Positions 25,859-34,626 of a DNA stretch of 64,000 bases are shown here, in pieces. The number at the start of each line of letters is the position of its first letter. The stretch's first letter is position 1. Source of the stretch: Rhodospirillaceae bacterium (GTDB lineage: Bacteria > Pseudomonadota > Alphaproteobacteria > Rhodospirillales > Rhodospirillaceae); assembly GCA_029245025.1 (NCBI GenBank), contig JAQWQC010000006.1, positions 186,001 to 250,000 of the forward strand, given 5' to 3'. The notes under the pieces are model-generated. The model saw nothing but the letters and a program-made list of their open reading frames with translations. It was not told the origin of the DNA and did no database searches. A program made the translations under genes and the position numbers.

Positions 25859-27661
25859 TCAGGCTTCGGAATTGGCAGAAAACTGTAGTTTTGCGAGTCT
25901 GGCGTAGAGCGGATTTGACTCCAGAAGGGCGTCGTGAGGTCCGGTAGCGATCAATTTCCCATCTTCCAGAACAGCGATTCGGTCTGCCTGGACCACTGTT
26001 GCAAGGCGATGCGCGATAGCCATCGTGGTTCGTCCGTCCATCACGACCTCGAGCGCTTTTTGAACAAGTCGCTCGTTCTCAGCATCAAGCGCACTGGTTG
26101 CTTCGTCTAAGAGAAGTACCGCGGGATCACGCAAGATCGCGCGCGCGATGGCGATACGTTGTTTCTGCCCTCCCGACAACCGCATTCCTTTTTCACCGAG
26201 GAATGTGCTGAGTCCGTCGGGCAAGCGATCCAAGAACTCCGTCGCTACTGCTGCCTCAGCAGCTGCCCTGACCTCGTCGTCTGAAGCATCGGGTCGACCG
26301 TAGCGAATGTTTTCCCACGCATCGGCGGCAAAAATAACAGGGTCTTGAGCCACTAAGCCGACACGATTGCGCGCCGCCACCGGATCGGCCTGCGTTAGAT
26401 CAACACCATCGATGGATACGGTTCCACCTTGTGGGTCATAAAACCTCAACAGTAACTGGAAGACTGTCGTCTTACCCGCACCGGAAGGTCCAACCAATGC
26501 GACCGTTTCGCCAGGTTTAACATCTAAACTAAGCCCGTTGAGAGCGGCGACATCGGGCCGCGACGGATAGTGAAACGTGACGGCATCAAAATTCACCGCG
26601 CCGGCGGCTGGTTCTGGCATCGCGACAGGTTGGGCAGGCGGACGAATATCAGGCTCCGTTTCCAGCAATTCGATCAATCGCTCTGTCGCCCCCGCCGCGC
26701 GTTGCAGGTCGCCTATCACTTCGGTCAACGCACCTGTCGCACCAGCAACCAGCACCGCATAGAATACAAACGACGTCAGTTCGCCAGCAGTGATGCGACC
26801 GGAAATAACATCTTGGCCCCCCGCCCAGAGAATGAAACTGATCGCGCCGAAAACCAAAAGGATGACAACACCACCAAGCATGGCCCGGGCAGAAATCCGA
26901 CGGATCGCAACAGTGAAGGCACCTTCGACTTCGTCTGAGAATCGTTTTTCATCGACCTCTTCATGGCTGCAGGATTGCACAGTCCGAATCGCGTTCAGGC
27001 TTTCTTCCGCATAGGATCCAACATCAGCGACACGATCCTGACTGTCCCGTGACAAACGGCGAACGCGACGACCATACCAAATGATTGGAACAACAACGGC
27101 CGGAATCACCAGTGCGACCAAACCTGCAAGTTTTGCGTTGGTGTAAATCAATAGCCCGACCCCACCAATCAACGTAAGTGCGTTGCGCAACGCGATCGAT
27201 AAAGATGAACCAATCACGGTCTGAAGAAGGGAAGTGTCCGTGGTAAGACGCGACAATATTTCTCCGGTCTTGGTGACTTCAAAGAAACCGGGGCTCAATT
27301 TCAAAACCTGGGCATACACAGCTTGTCGCATATCAGCCACAACGCGTTCACCCACCCAAGAGACGAAATAGAACCGGAAGTAGGTGCCGACGGATATGAC
27401 CAGCACAATGGCCATCAACACATAGAGGCCTTGATCTAGAAATTCTGTGTCACCTGCAGACAGACCATTATCGATCAAGAACTTCACACCGAGCCCAATC
27501 GACAACGTCGCACCCGCGGTGACCACAAGAGCGAAAGCCGCCATCGCAAGCGCGCCACCGTAAGGTTTCATAAAACCAAACATGCGATAGAGATAGCGAT
27601 GATCCCGGCCTTTTGGTCGATCCATCATCGCCATGCGCGCCGCACCTCGTTGATCACTCAT
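25859..27661 (-). CDS. ABC exporter, fused permease and ATPase (MsbA/LmrA-like)
   Basis: 600 residues. An N-terminal six-helix membrane domain (about residues 25-330) includes FFEVTKTGEILSRLTTDTSLLQ. The ATPase domain has Walker A VGPSGAGKTTVFQLL, signature MRLSGGQKQRIAIARAIL, Walker B AVLLLDEATSALDAE and switch His in MAIAHRLATV. Half-exporters of this type work as homodimers in the inner membrane and move lipids, peptides or drugs. The start overlaps the stop of the ChaC-like gene by four bases. The substrate is unknown. Confidence 0.92.
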   Translation of the reverse strand: MSDQRGAARMAMMDRPKGRDHRYLYRMFGFMKPYGGALAMAAFALVVTAGATLSIGLGVKFLIDNGLSAGDTEFLDQGLYVLMAIVLVISVGTYFRFYFVSWVGERVVADMRQAVYAQVLKLSPGFFEVTKTGEILSRLTTDTSLLQTVIGSSLSIALRNALTLIGGVGLLIYTNAKLAGLVALVIPAVVVPIIWYGRRVRRLSRDSQDRVADVGSYAEESLNAIRTVQSCSHEEVDEKRFSDEVEGAFTVAIRRISARAMLGGVVILLVFGAISFILWAGGQDVISGRITAGELTSFVFYAVLVAGATGALTEVIGDLQRAAGATERLIELLETEPDIRPPAQPVAMPEPAAGAVNFDAVTFHYPSRPDVAALNGLSLDVKPGETVALVGPSGAGKTTVFQLLLRFYDPQGGTVSIDGVDLTQADPVAARNRVGLVAQDPVIFAADAWENIRYGRPDASDDEVRAAAEAAVATEFLDRLPDGLSTFLGEKGMRLSGGQKQRIAIARAILRDPAVLLLDEATSALDAENERLVQKALEVVMDGRTTMAIAHRLATVVQADRIAVLEDGKLIATGPHDALLESNPLYARLAKLQFSANSEA

Positions 27662-28374
27662 ATTCTTTTTGTCCTTTTGTGTCGACGTCGTACGCGGGTC
27701 GCCAAGTCTTCCAATGGTTTGTCACCCAATCCCAACTCTTGCAAGTGGGTCAACGTGTCGAATAGATATTCAGCGTTGCTGCCAAGAACACCCGATGCTT
27801 GGGTAATAATTTTTGCTGTCTGGACTGGCGTCAAAGATCCTCGATAAGATCGATGTTGGCGATTCATAACGAAGGCCAGCGCAACTTGCGATCCCCTGTG
27901 GTGATGGAGTGTGACCCATTTCGGTGTGTAAGACCCGACAACCATTTCGCGACGCCACAATAGGGACAGCTCTTCCCGTAAACGTGTAGGGTTCACTTTG
28001 AGCGCAACACCCTGACAACTGCCACCAGCGTCCAGCGCCAAGACAAGACCAGGCTGGTCTCGGGTTCCACGACCAGTGGGTGCAACCATACAAAACCGGC
28101 GTCGATAGCCATAAACGGTACCCACCCGTCGCTGTACGACATCTATAATTGGATTCCACAGCAATGACCCATAGCCAAAGACCCACACGTGTTTCTTATG
28201 GGGTCTCAGGCTCAACGTCTGCTCAAGGGACTCCTCAAGCTGTGCATCACTCCATACCGGAATTTGCGGGTTGGCCTCACGGATAGACTGCCGAACTGCG
28301 TCTGCCGACAGGCTTTCGCGGGTTAACGGACTCACAGGGGGAGGCGACGATGGCTGGATCATGATATGGGTCAA
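27658..28374 (-). CDS. ChaC-like gamma-glutamylcyclotransferase
   Basis: 238 residues. The signature HVWVFGYGSLLWNP carries the YGSL substrate-binding loop, and GYRRRFCMVAPTGRGTRDQPGLVLALD follows as in ChaC proteins. These enzymes cleave the gamma-glutamyl group of glutathione as 5-oxoproline, releasing Cys-Gly. The catalytic Glu usually lies in the middle of the protein; the REELSLLWRREMVVGSYTPKWV region is the candidate. It is coupled to the ABC exporter by a 4-base overlap and divergent from dinB. The ATG at 28374 or at 28362 could serve as start. Confidence 0.9.
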   Translation of the reverse strand: MTHIMIQPSSPPPVSPLTRESLSADAVRQSIREANPQIPVWSDAQLEESLEQTLSLRPHKKHVWVFGYGSLLWNPIIDVVQRRVGTVYGYRRRFCMVAPTGRGTRDQPGLVLALDAGGSCQGVALKVNPTRLREELSLLWRREMVVGSYTPKWVTLHHHRGSQVALAFVMNRQHRSYRGSLTPVQTAKIITQASGVLGSNAEYLFDTLTHLQELGLGDKPLEDLATRVRRRHKRTKRI

Positions 28375-28446
28375 GGGGTTTGGAGCCTCATGCCAAAGTC
28401 GTCAAGACCAAACCAAAGTCGCGTCACAATAAGCCGGGTTCGACCT

Positions 28447-29715
28447 ATGGACTCTCCACACTCACACACCACTTTGTGCCGGGATTGCCTTTTTGCAAGC
28501 CGGAACCAGGGTCGTGTGTGCCCGCAGTGCGGATCGGAGCGTGTGACTATTCACGACGAGCTCAGCCAACTGAACATCGCGCACATAGATTGCGATGCAT
28601 TCTACGCTGCTGTGGAAAAACGCGACGACCCGAGTATACGGGATAAGCCCTTGTTGATCGGTGGGGGAAACCGTGGAGTCGTTTCAACCGCCTGCTACAT
28701 CGCTCGCCCATATGGTCCCCGGTCTGCCATGCCGATGTATAAGGCTCTTAAACTTTGCCCCGACGCAGTCGTTATGCGGCCCAATATGGAAAAATACCGC
28801 ATCGCCAGCCGCCAGGTCAGGGACATTCTTGAAACAGCGACGCCATTGGTCGAGCCGGTTTCCATTGATGAAGCTTATCTCGACCTCTCCGGGACCTTCC
28901 GCCTTCACCGTCGCGCGCCCGCCATAACGCTTGCATCCATTGCACGCGACATAGAGCGGCAAGTTGGCATCACCGTATCTATAGGGCTTAGCTACAATAA
29001 GTTCTTGGCCAAGATGGCATCGGAACGTGACAAGCCTAACGGCTTTGCAGTCATTGGCCAGGGCGACGCGGTCGCCTACCTTCACGATCAATCCATTAGC
29101 GCCATTCCCGGTGTGGGCCCAGCACTGGCCAACCGTTTGAAAGTTGACGGGTTGTTTTCCATTGGCGACCTCCAAGCAGTGACCCTACAAGATCTCGAAG
29201 GCCGTTACGGTGACACCGGTCGCCATTTGGCCCGCTTAAGCCGAGGCGAAGATTCACGACGCATCACCACTGGTCGCCCCGCCAAGAGTATTTCGGCTGA
29301 ACGCACTTTTGATCGCGACATCAGAGACCTTGATGCCCTTCTCAAGAGGCTATGGCCATTGTGCGAAGAGGTCTCTGCGCGGTTAAAAACAAAATCCTTA
29401 GCTGGTGGCGCTGTCACGCTGAAACTCAGAACCGCTCGTTTCCGAACCCTCACCCGAACTCAGACGTTGAACTCAGCAACCCAGCTCGCCGAAATTCTTT
29501 ATCGAACCACTAAGCCAATATTGGAACGAGAATTAAAACGCGGACCATTCCGTTTAATTGGCATTGGGGCTGGTACGCTTTCTGAATCAGCCGTCGCCGA
29601 CCTGCCGGATTTGCTCAACTATGATTTGGATAAGGTCAAGGGCGTTGAGCAGGCAATGGATACTGTGCGTGCAAAATTTGGCAAGAAAGCCATTCGCAAA
29701 GGGCGTGGAGACTAA
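28447..29715 (+). CDS. dinB: DNA polymerase IV (DinB) with N-terminal zinc ribbon
   Basis: About 422 residues. A Y-family polymerase: IAHIDCDAFYAAVEKRDDP and VSIDEAYLDLSGTF hold the catalytic acidic residues, and SISAIPGVGPALANRL is the helix-hairpin-helix of the thumb. The start at 28447 (MDSPHSHTTLCRDCL) precedes a C-x2-C-x10-C-x2-C zinc-ribbon-like motif (CRDC ... CPQC), an extension known in alphaproteobacterial DinB proteins. It copies damaged templates with low fidelity. The typical C-terminal beta-clamp binding peptide is not obvious at the very end. It faces the ChaC-like gene across about 70 bp. Confidence 0.92.
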   Translation: MDSPHSHTTLCRDCLFASRNQGRVCPQCGSERVTIHDELSQLNIAHIDCDAFYAAVEKRDDPSIRDKPLLIGGGNRGVVSTACYIARPYGPRSAMPMYKALKLCPDAVVMRPNMEKYRIASRQVRDILETATPLVEPVSIDEAYLDLSGTFRLHRRAPAITLASIARDIERQVGITVSIGLSYNKFLAKMASERDKPNGFAVIGQGDAVAYLHDQSISAIPGVGPALANRLKVDGLFSIGDLQAVTLQDLEGRYGDTGRHLARLSRGEDSRRITTGRPAKSISAERTFDRDIRDLDALLKRLWPLCEEVSARLKTKSLAGGAVTLKLRTARFRTLTRTQTLNSATQLAEILYRTTKPILERELKRGPFRLIGIGAGTLSESAVADLPDLLNYDLDKVKGVEQAMDTVRAKFGKKAIRKGRGD

Positions 29716-29754
29716 AAACAGTTTCTATGGTGTCGCCCCTTTGCTGGATAGGTT

Positions 29755-30170
29755 TTAGGCGACCATATTCCAGCCCCAGAAGTCATCGAGTCGCGCCGCA
29801 TAATGAGGGCGCAACGGTAAACGCGCGTCATGATCCGACTTCAAGCAATGTTCGAACGTGTCGATCAGGCGATGAAGACGGCGACGGCGTAAACCGCTTG
29901 ACGCTTAGATCGGGTCAGACACCAATCCGGCAAGCGCCGTAAGAGCCGCGGCTGGAACGGCGAGACCTGCCAACACACCAGCCGTGAGTAATGATGAAGC
30001 CGCCGGGGGCCAGCCAAGGTGTATTAGACGCTACCAGCCGCCGATCCGGCTAAAAAGCCTGAAAGAGCATCCGTGCGGGCCACCGACGCCGCGACGGCTT
30101 TCCGCATACCGGCTGATCGCGTGACCAAGAATGTCAGACACCACCTCGGGCGGAATAGCATCCTGGCCGG
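29755..30170 (-). pseudogene. Decayed alanine-rich protein gene
   Basis: The 560-bp gap between dinB and the symporter genes has no intact gene but several minus-strand coding-like blocks in order: AIPPEVVSDILGHAISRYAE, then in another frame KAVAASVARTDALSGFLAGS, then in a third SSLLTAGVLAGLAVPAAALT, and after a TAA in that same third frame RLHRLIDTFEHCLKSDHDAR and LRPHYAARLDDFWGWNMVA before the final stop. Joining them needs at least two frameshifts and two stop removals. This looks like one gene broken by mutation. I do not recognise the family. Confidence 0.4.
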
Positions 30171-30279
30171 TGCGCTGGCAGCTCGGCGGTGTGTTGTTGC
30201 TGAATCGTAGGGCTTTACCTTACCATCACGCCCGGTTGGGGCGAATATTAGGCACGCACATTTATTGTTAGGGGCGATC

Positions 30280-30660
30280 ATGACTGGGGACCAAACGGAC
30301 ACAACATCATCCGTCTTTCATCACGATGACCAGGGAAATCCAATTGGACACACAAGCCATGACAATGAGGCCGTCTCAAAATCCCGTATGTCGGCCTACT
30401 GGCGGGCGAATCTAAAGTTTTTAGGCGCACTTCTTGTGGTGTGGTTTGCCGTGTCATTCGGCGCCGGAATTATATTCGCTGATACCCTTGATCAATATTC
30501 GTTCCTCGGCTTTCCACTTGGTTTTTGGTTTTCTCAACAAGGTGCGATTTATGTGTTTGTCGTTTTGATCTTCATTTACGTGATCGGCATGAACCGCATC
30601 GATAAAATCCACGGTGTCGATGACGATGAATCATCGCCCACCACCGGAGGCAGCGCCTAA
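30280..30660 (+). CDS. DUF4212 small subunit of a sodium:solute symporter
   Basis: 126 residues with two transmembrane segments (LKFLGALLVVWFAVSFGAGIIF and GAIYVFVVLIFIYVIGMNRID) and the LGFPLGFWFSQQGAIYVF motif typical of DUF4212. AGGGG lies just ahead of the ATG at 30280, so that start is preferred over 30265. Members of this family pair with a VC_2705-type SSS permease, and here the permease ATG shares its A with this gene's stop (TAATG). Together they probably take up acetate or a similar small organic acid. Confidence 0.92.
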   Translation: MTGDQTDTTSSVFHHDDQGNPIGHTSHDNEAVSKSRMSAYWRANLKFLGALLVVWFAVSFGAGIIFADTLDQYSFLGFPLGFWFSQQGAIYVFVVLIFIYVIGMNRIDKIHGVDDDESSPTTGGSA

Positions 30661-32435
30661 TGGCCGTTCAAACACTGACCTATATATTCGTCGGCCTAAC
30701 CTTCGGGCTTTACATCGCCATAGCACTTTGGTCCCGCGCCCGATCAACCACCGATTTTTACGTCGCGGGTGGCGGCGTTAATCCGGTGATCAATGGCATG
30801 GCGACGGCCGCAGATTGGATGAGCGCCGCCTCCTTTATTTCAATGGCCGGAATTATTGCGTTCATGGGGCGCGATGGTGCGGTGTACTTATTGGGCTGGA
30901 CCGGCGGATACGTATTGCTCGCACTTTTGCTTGCCCCTTATCTGCGAAAGTTTGGGCAATTCACCGTGCCTGATTTTATCGGTGAACGGTATTACTCCAG
31001 AGCCGCGCGGGTGGTTGCCGTTATCTGTCTAGTTTTTATTTCCTTCACCTATATCGCAGGACAAATGCGCGGCGTCGGAATTGTCTTCTCCCGGTTTTTA
31101 GAAGTGCATATCGCGACCGGAGTGTTGATCGGAATGGGTATCGTTTTTATCTATGCTGTGCTGGGCGGCATGAAAGGCATCACCTACACCCAAGCGGCGC
31201 AATATTGCGTGCTGATTTTTGCCTACATGGTCCCTGCAATCTTCATTTCGCTACTCGTTTCAGGTTCACCTATCCCCCAACTTGGGTTTGCCGGCACCAT
31301 GGCGGATGGATCCGGGAGGGCCGTGCTTGAAACTCTAGACGCAACCCTTCTCGATCTCGGGTTTGGTGCTTACACAGACGGCGCTAGGTCCACTATCGAT
31401 ATATTCGCAATTACAGCGGCTCTAATGATCGGCACCGCTGGACTGCCCCACGTTATTGTGCGTTTCTTCACAGTGCCCAAAGTGTCAGACGCACGGCGCT
31501 CAGCAGGGTGGGCATTAATGTTCATCGCCATTTTGTATACGACCGCACCGGCTGTTGCCGTGTTCGCTCGCATCAACTTCGTGGAGTCTGTTAACGGAAA
31601 ACCTTACGACGAAACACCGGCTTGGTTTCGAAACTGGGAAGATATCGGATTGGTGGCTTGGCAGGACAAAAACGACGATGGCCGTTTGCAGTATCGCGCC
31701 GGCGCTCCATTCGCCGGAGCGCCGAGCTTTAGCGACACCCGCGGTGACTCCGGTGAACGCCTGATAACCAATACAACCACCGAAACCGCGAACGAGGTAT
31801 ATGTAGACCGTGACATTATTGTGTTGGCCAATCCTGAAATTGCAGCTCTCCCAAACTGGGTGGTCGCCTTGGTCGCCGCTGGCGGTTTAGCGGCAGCGCT
31901 TTCGACGGCAGCGGGACTACTGTTGGTCATATCGGCCGCTGTTTCACATGACCTCCTTAAGAAAACTTTCTCGCCAAACCTCAGCGAACGACAGGAACTG
32001 CTCTATGCCCGCATTGCTATCGCTGTCGCCCTAGGTCTTGCAGGGCTATTTGGAATTTATCCGCCGGCCTTTGTGGCGCAAGTCGTGGCCTTTGCCTTTG
32101 GGTTGGCGGCGGCCTCTTTGTTCCCAGCTATTTTGCTCGGTGTTTTTTCGAAGCGCATGAACAAAGAAGGGGCTATTGCAGGCATGATCGTCGGGTTAAT
32201 TTTTACGTTCGGCTACATTGTGTACTTCAAGTTTGTCAGCCCCGGCAGCAACACCGCCGCCTATTGGCTATTTGGTATTTCACCGGAGGGAATCGGATTC
32301 ATTGGCGCAGCACTGAATTTTGCAGTCGCAGGTATTGTCGCCCGGTTTACCGCGCCGCCGCCGGATGCAGTACAAGACTTGGTGGACGATATTCGTTTGC
32401 CGTCTGGTGCGGGCGTTGCCCGCGACCACGGATAA
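30660..32435 (+). CDS. Sodium:solute symporter, VC_2705 subfamily (ActP-like)
   Basis: 591 residues with about 13 transmembrane segments. ATAADWMSAASFISMAGIIAFMGRDG and VPDFIGERYYSRAARVVAVICL are SSS-family signatures, and an unusually long soluble loop (about residues 310-390, with DKNDDGRLQYRAGAPFAG) is characteristic of the VC_2705 subfamily. It probably transports a monocarboxylate with Na+ together with the DUF4212 partner. Translational overlap with the small subunit indicates stoichiometric production. It is followed, after 111 bp, by the coxG-S-M genes, suggesting but not proving shared use. Confidence 0.92.
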   Translation: MAVQTLTYIFVGLTFGLYIAIALWSRARSTTDFYVAGGGVNPVINGMATAADWMSAASFISMAGIIAFMGRDGAVYLLGWTGGYVLLALLLAPYLRKFGQFTVPDFIGERYYSRAARVVAVICLVFISFTYIAGQMRGVGIVFSRFLEVHIATGVLIGMGIVFIYAVLGGMKGITYTQAAQYCVLIFAYMVPAIFISLLVSGSPIPQLGFAGTMADGSGRAVLETLDATLLDLGFGAYTDGARSTIDIFAITAALMIGTAGLPHVIVRFFTVPKVSDARRSAGWALMFIAILYTTAPAVAVFARINFVESVNGKPYDETPAWFRNWEDIGLVAWQDKNDDGRLQYRAGAPFAGAPSFSDTRGDSGERLITNTTTETANEVYVDRDIIVLANPEIAALPNWVVALVAAGGLAAALSTAAGLLLVISAAVSHDLLKKTFSPNLSERQELLYARIAIAVALGLAGLFGIYPPAFVAQVVAFAFGLAAASLFPAILLGVFSKRMNKEGAIAGMIVGLIFTFGYIVYFKFVSPGSNTAAYWLFGISPEGIGFIGAALNFAVAGIVARFTAPPPDAVQDLVDDIRLPSGAGVARDHG

Positions 32436-32546
32436 ACCCTACCTAATTAGTTAGCCGACGCGAGGCGCTTTGCCCGCACTGCCCGGTTGCAATTTGGGGC
32501 TGGCCAGGGCAAACCGTGACCATGTTTATTCTCAGGAGACATCAAG

Positions 32547-33164
32547 ATGGACATGAACGGATCATACGACATTGCGGCACCACGAGAAGCCGTGTGGACG
32601 GCCCTAAATGACGTTGATGTCCTGAAATCCTGCATCCCAGGCTGCGAGTCTATCACTAAACATTCCGACACCGAACTTGAAGCGACCGTCTCTGCCAAAG
32701 TAGGGCCGGTGAAAGCCAAATTTACCGGTGCGGTGACCCTCTCAGACATCGACCCCCCCAACGGCTACACGATTTCCGGCGAAGGCAAAGGTGGGGCGGC
32801 TGGTTTCGCCAAGGGTGGCGCCAAAGTCAGCTTGGTCGAGAACGGCACCAGCACGACATTGAGCTACGAGGTTTCCGCCAATGTGGGCGGCAAGCTAGCT
32901 CAAATCGGTAGCCGCTTGATTGATTCCACGGCCAAGAAAATGGCTGATCAGTTTTTCTCTAAATTCAGCGACCAAGCGACCGGCAAAATCGAGTCTGGAA
33001 TCTTTGCAGAACCCAGGCCGCCAACCCCGGTCGCAGAGCCCGTTACCCCGGTGACCCAAAAGCCCGATCCTCTGAATAGTTTTCAGCCAATTTCTTTTGA
33101 CGTTTGGCTGCCAATGGTCCTGAGCATCTTCGCGCTTGTCTTAATTTGGACTATCTTCGGGTAG
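32547..33164 (+). CDS. coxG: CoxG-like SRPBCC protein with C-terminal membrane anchor
   Basis: 205 residues. MNGSYDIAAPREAVWTALNDVDVLKSCIPGCESI is the classic opening of CO dehydrogenase accessory protein CoxG, an SRPBCC lipid- or ligand-binding fold. The C-terminus has a single hydrophobic anchor (LPMVLSIFALVLIWTIFG) after a Pro-rich linker. CoxG is thought to help attach the molybdenum hydroxylase to the membrane. A CAGGAG Shine-Dalgarno element precedes the ATG. coxS and coxM follow directly, but no large catalytic subunit is present in the window. Confidence 0.9.
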   Translation: MDMNGSYDIAAPREAVWTALNDVDVLKSCIPGCESITKHSDTELEATVSAKVGPVKAKFTGAVTLSDIDPPNGYTISGEGKGGAAGFAKGGAKVSLVENGTSTTLSYEVSANVGGKLAQIGSRLIDSTAKKMADQFFSKFSDQATGKIESGIFAEPRPPTPVAEPVTPVTQKPDPLNSFQPISFDVWLPMVLSIFALVLIWTIFG

Positions 33165-33201
33165 GTAAACCAACCAACGCATAAAAATGGACGCAGGTAC
33201 G

Positions 33202-33681
33202 ATGCAAATATCAGTCACGATTAACGGTAAACAGGAAAGCGGGGAGGTAGAGCCCCGGACCTTGTTGGTAGAGTTCATCCGCTATCAGGTTGGGCTGACC
33301 GGAACCCACGTTGGCTGCGATACCAGCCAATGCGGCGCCTGCACCATTCATATGAACGGCAAGTCCGTTAAAGCCTGTACCCTTCTTGCCGCCCAGGCCG
33401 ACGGTCAGGACATTCAAACCATTGAGGGTGTCGCCCCGGTGGACGGACCGCTCCACCCTATGCAGGAAGCCTTTCGCGACAACCACGGTCTACAGTGCGG
33501 GTTCTGCACACCGGGCATGATCATGTCGGCCTTGGCGATGGTCGAGCGCCACAAGGGCGAAGACCTGGACGAACAAACCATTCGCGAAGAACTGGAGGGC
33601 AACCTGTGTCGTTGCACTGGTTATCACGGTATCGTCAAAGCGATCTCTGCCGGAGCCAAAACCATGCAGGGAGGCGCCTGA
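33202..33681 (+). CDS. coxS: Molybdenum hydroxylase small [2Fe-2S] subunit (CoxS-like)
   Basis: 159 residues. The plant-type [2Fe-2S] ligands are in [22 protein letters not shown] and the second cluster ligands in [15 protein letters not shown] and [13 protein letters not shown], all present. It transfers electrons between the molybdopterin subunit and FAD in xanthine oxidase-family enzymes such as CO dehydrogenase, nicotinate dehydrogenase or quinoline oxidoreductase. The start at 33202 is chosen for the CGCAGGT ribosome site upstream. Its stop overlaps the coxM start (TGATG). Confidence 0.93.
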   Translation: MQISVTINGKQESGEVEPRTLLVEFIRYQVGLTGTHVGCDTSQCGACTIHMNGKSVKACTLLAAQADGQDIQTIEGVAPVDGPLHPMQEAFRDNHGLQCGFCTPGMIMSALAMVERHKGEDLDEQTIREELEGNLCRCTGYHGIVKAISAGAKTMQGGA

Positions 33682-34475
33682 TGTACGCGTTTGACTACAA
33701 AAAGGTAGCGTCACTAGAAGACGCCCAAAAGGTATTTGAGTCAGCCGACGACGGCACCTTTATGGCCGGCGGCATGACATTGATACCGACACTCAAGCAG
33801 CGCTTAGCTAGTCCAACAGATGTGATTGATCTGGACGGGATAGACGAATTACGCGGTATTAACGTTGACAGCCATAGCGTGACCATTGGCGCTATGACCT
33901 GTCATGCGGATGTTGCTGCTTCTTCTGACGTCAAAAAGGCTATTCCAGCATTGGCCCATCTCGCATCTCTGATAGGCGATCCTCAGGTTCGCAATCGCGG
34001 CACCATCGGCGGATCCATCGCCAACAATGATCCTGCCGCCGATTACCCTGGCGCCTTGGTCGGTTTGGGGGCGACAGTGCATACAACCAAAAAGACAGTG
34101 TCTGCTGACGACTTTTTCACAGGTATGTTTGAAACGGCGTTGGAAGAGAATGAATTGGTGACCAAGGTCTCCTTCCCTATTCCGGAGAAAGCGGCTTATC
34201 AGAAGTTCCCAAACCCGGCGTCACGCTATGCCGTTGTAGGTGCATTCGTAGCTAAAACAAGCGATGGCATCCGCGTCGCCATCACCGGAGCGGGACCAAC
34301 AGTGTTTCGCGTGCCAGAAATGGAGAAGGAGCTCACCGGTTCCTTCACCGTTGATGCTATCTCTGACATTGCTGTGCCGACGCACGAGCTCAACTCTGAC
34401 CTTCATGCCACGGCGGAATACCGGGCCCACTTGATTGGGGTAATGGCGAAGCGCGCCGTCGCAGACTGCGGCTAG
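33681..34475 (+). CDS. coxM: Molybdenum hydroxylase FAD subunit (CoxM-like)
   Basis: 264 residues. FAD-binding motifs are GTFMAGGMTLIPTLKQRL and NRGTIGGSIANNDPAADYPG, followed by the C-terminal CO-dehydrogenase flavoprotein domain (VVGAFVAKTSDGIRVAITGAG). The track ORF starts upstream inside coxS in another frame; the correct ATG is at 33681. It passes electrons from the [2Fe-2S] subunit to the quinone pool or NAD. The 5' arm of a 16-bp inverted repeat lies inside its last codons. The catalytic molybdenum subunit (coxL) is absent on both sides. Confidence 0.92.
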   Translation: MYAFDYKKVASLEDAQKVFESADDGTFMAGGMTLIPTLKQRLASPTDVIDLDGIDELRGINVDSHSVTIGAMTCHADVAASSDVKKAIPALAHLASLIGDPQVRNRGTIGGSIANNDPAADYPGALVGLGATVHTTKKTVSADDFFTGMFETALEENELVTKVSFPIPEKAAYQKFPNPASRYAVVGAFVAKTSDGIRVAITGAGPTVFRVPEMEKELTGSFTVDAISDIAVPTHELNSDLHATAEYRAHLIGVMAKRAVADCG

Positions 34476-34521
34476 GCCATTACCCCAATCAGCTCTTTTT
34501 CGGCAAATGACTGGGGTTTTT
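34432..34521 (+). terminator. Competing hairpins (terminator/antiterminator-like) at the end of coxM
   Basis: Arm A, TGATTGGGGTAATGGC (34432-34447), lies in coxM. Arm B, GCCATTACCCCAATCA (34476-34491), starts right after the stop codon and pairs perfectly with A over 16 bp. Arm C, TGACTGGGGT (34508-34517), pairs with the last ten bases of B with one mismatch and is followed by TTTTC, giving a terminator shape. A:B and B:C cannot form together. Termination of the cox message is likely; regulated attenuation is an inference. Confidence 0.6.
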
Positions 34522-34538
34522 CGAACGAGGGAAGCGCC

Positions 34539-34567
34539 TTGGTTCGTTCGGGCGTGGGCGGTATAAT
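34539..34567 (+). promoter_or_regulatory. Sigma70-type promoter for the DUF1499 gene
   Basis: TTGGTT (34539-34544) and a consensus TATAAT (34562-34567) are separated by exactly 17 bases, 60 bp upstream of the DUF1499 start and just downstream of the putative terminator. This is the best-formed promoter in the window by eye. It implies that the DUF1499 gene is transcribed separately from coxG-S-M. Confidence 0.65.
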
Positions 34568-34626
34568 CGTTCCCAAGCGACGAGCACCATGGGCGCTCAC
34601 AAACAACAGTTGAGGGAAAATTCATT

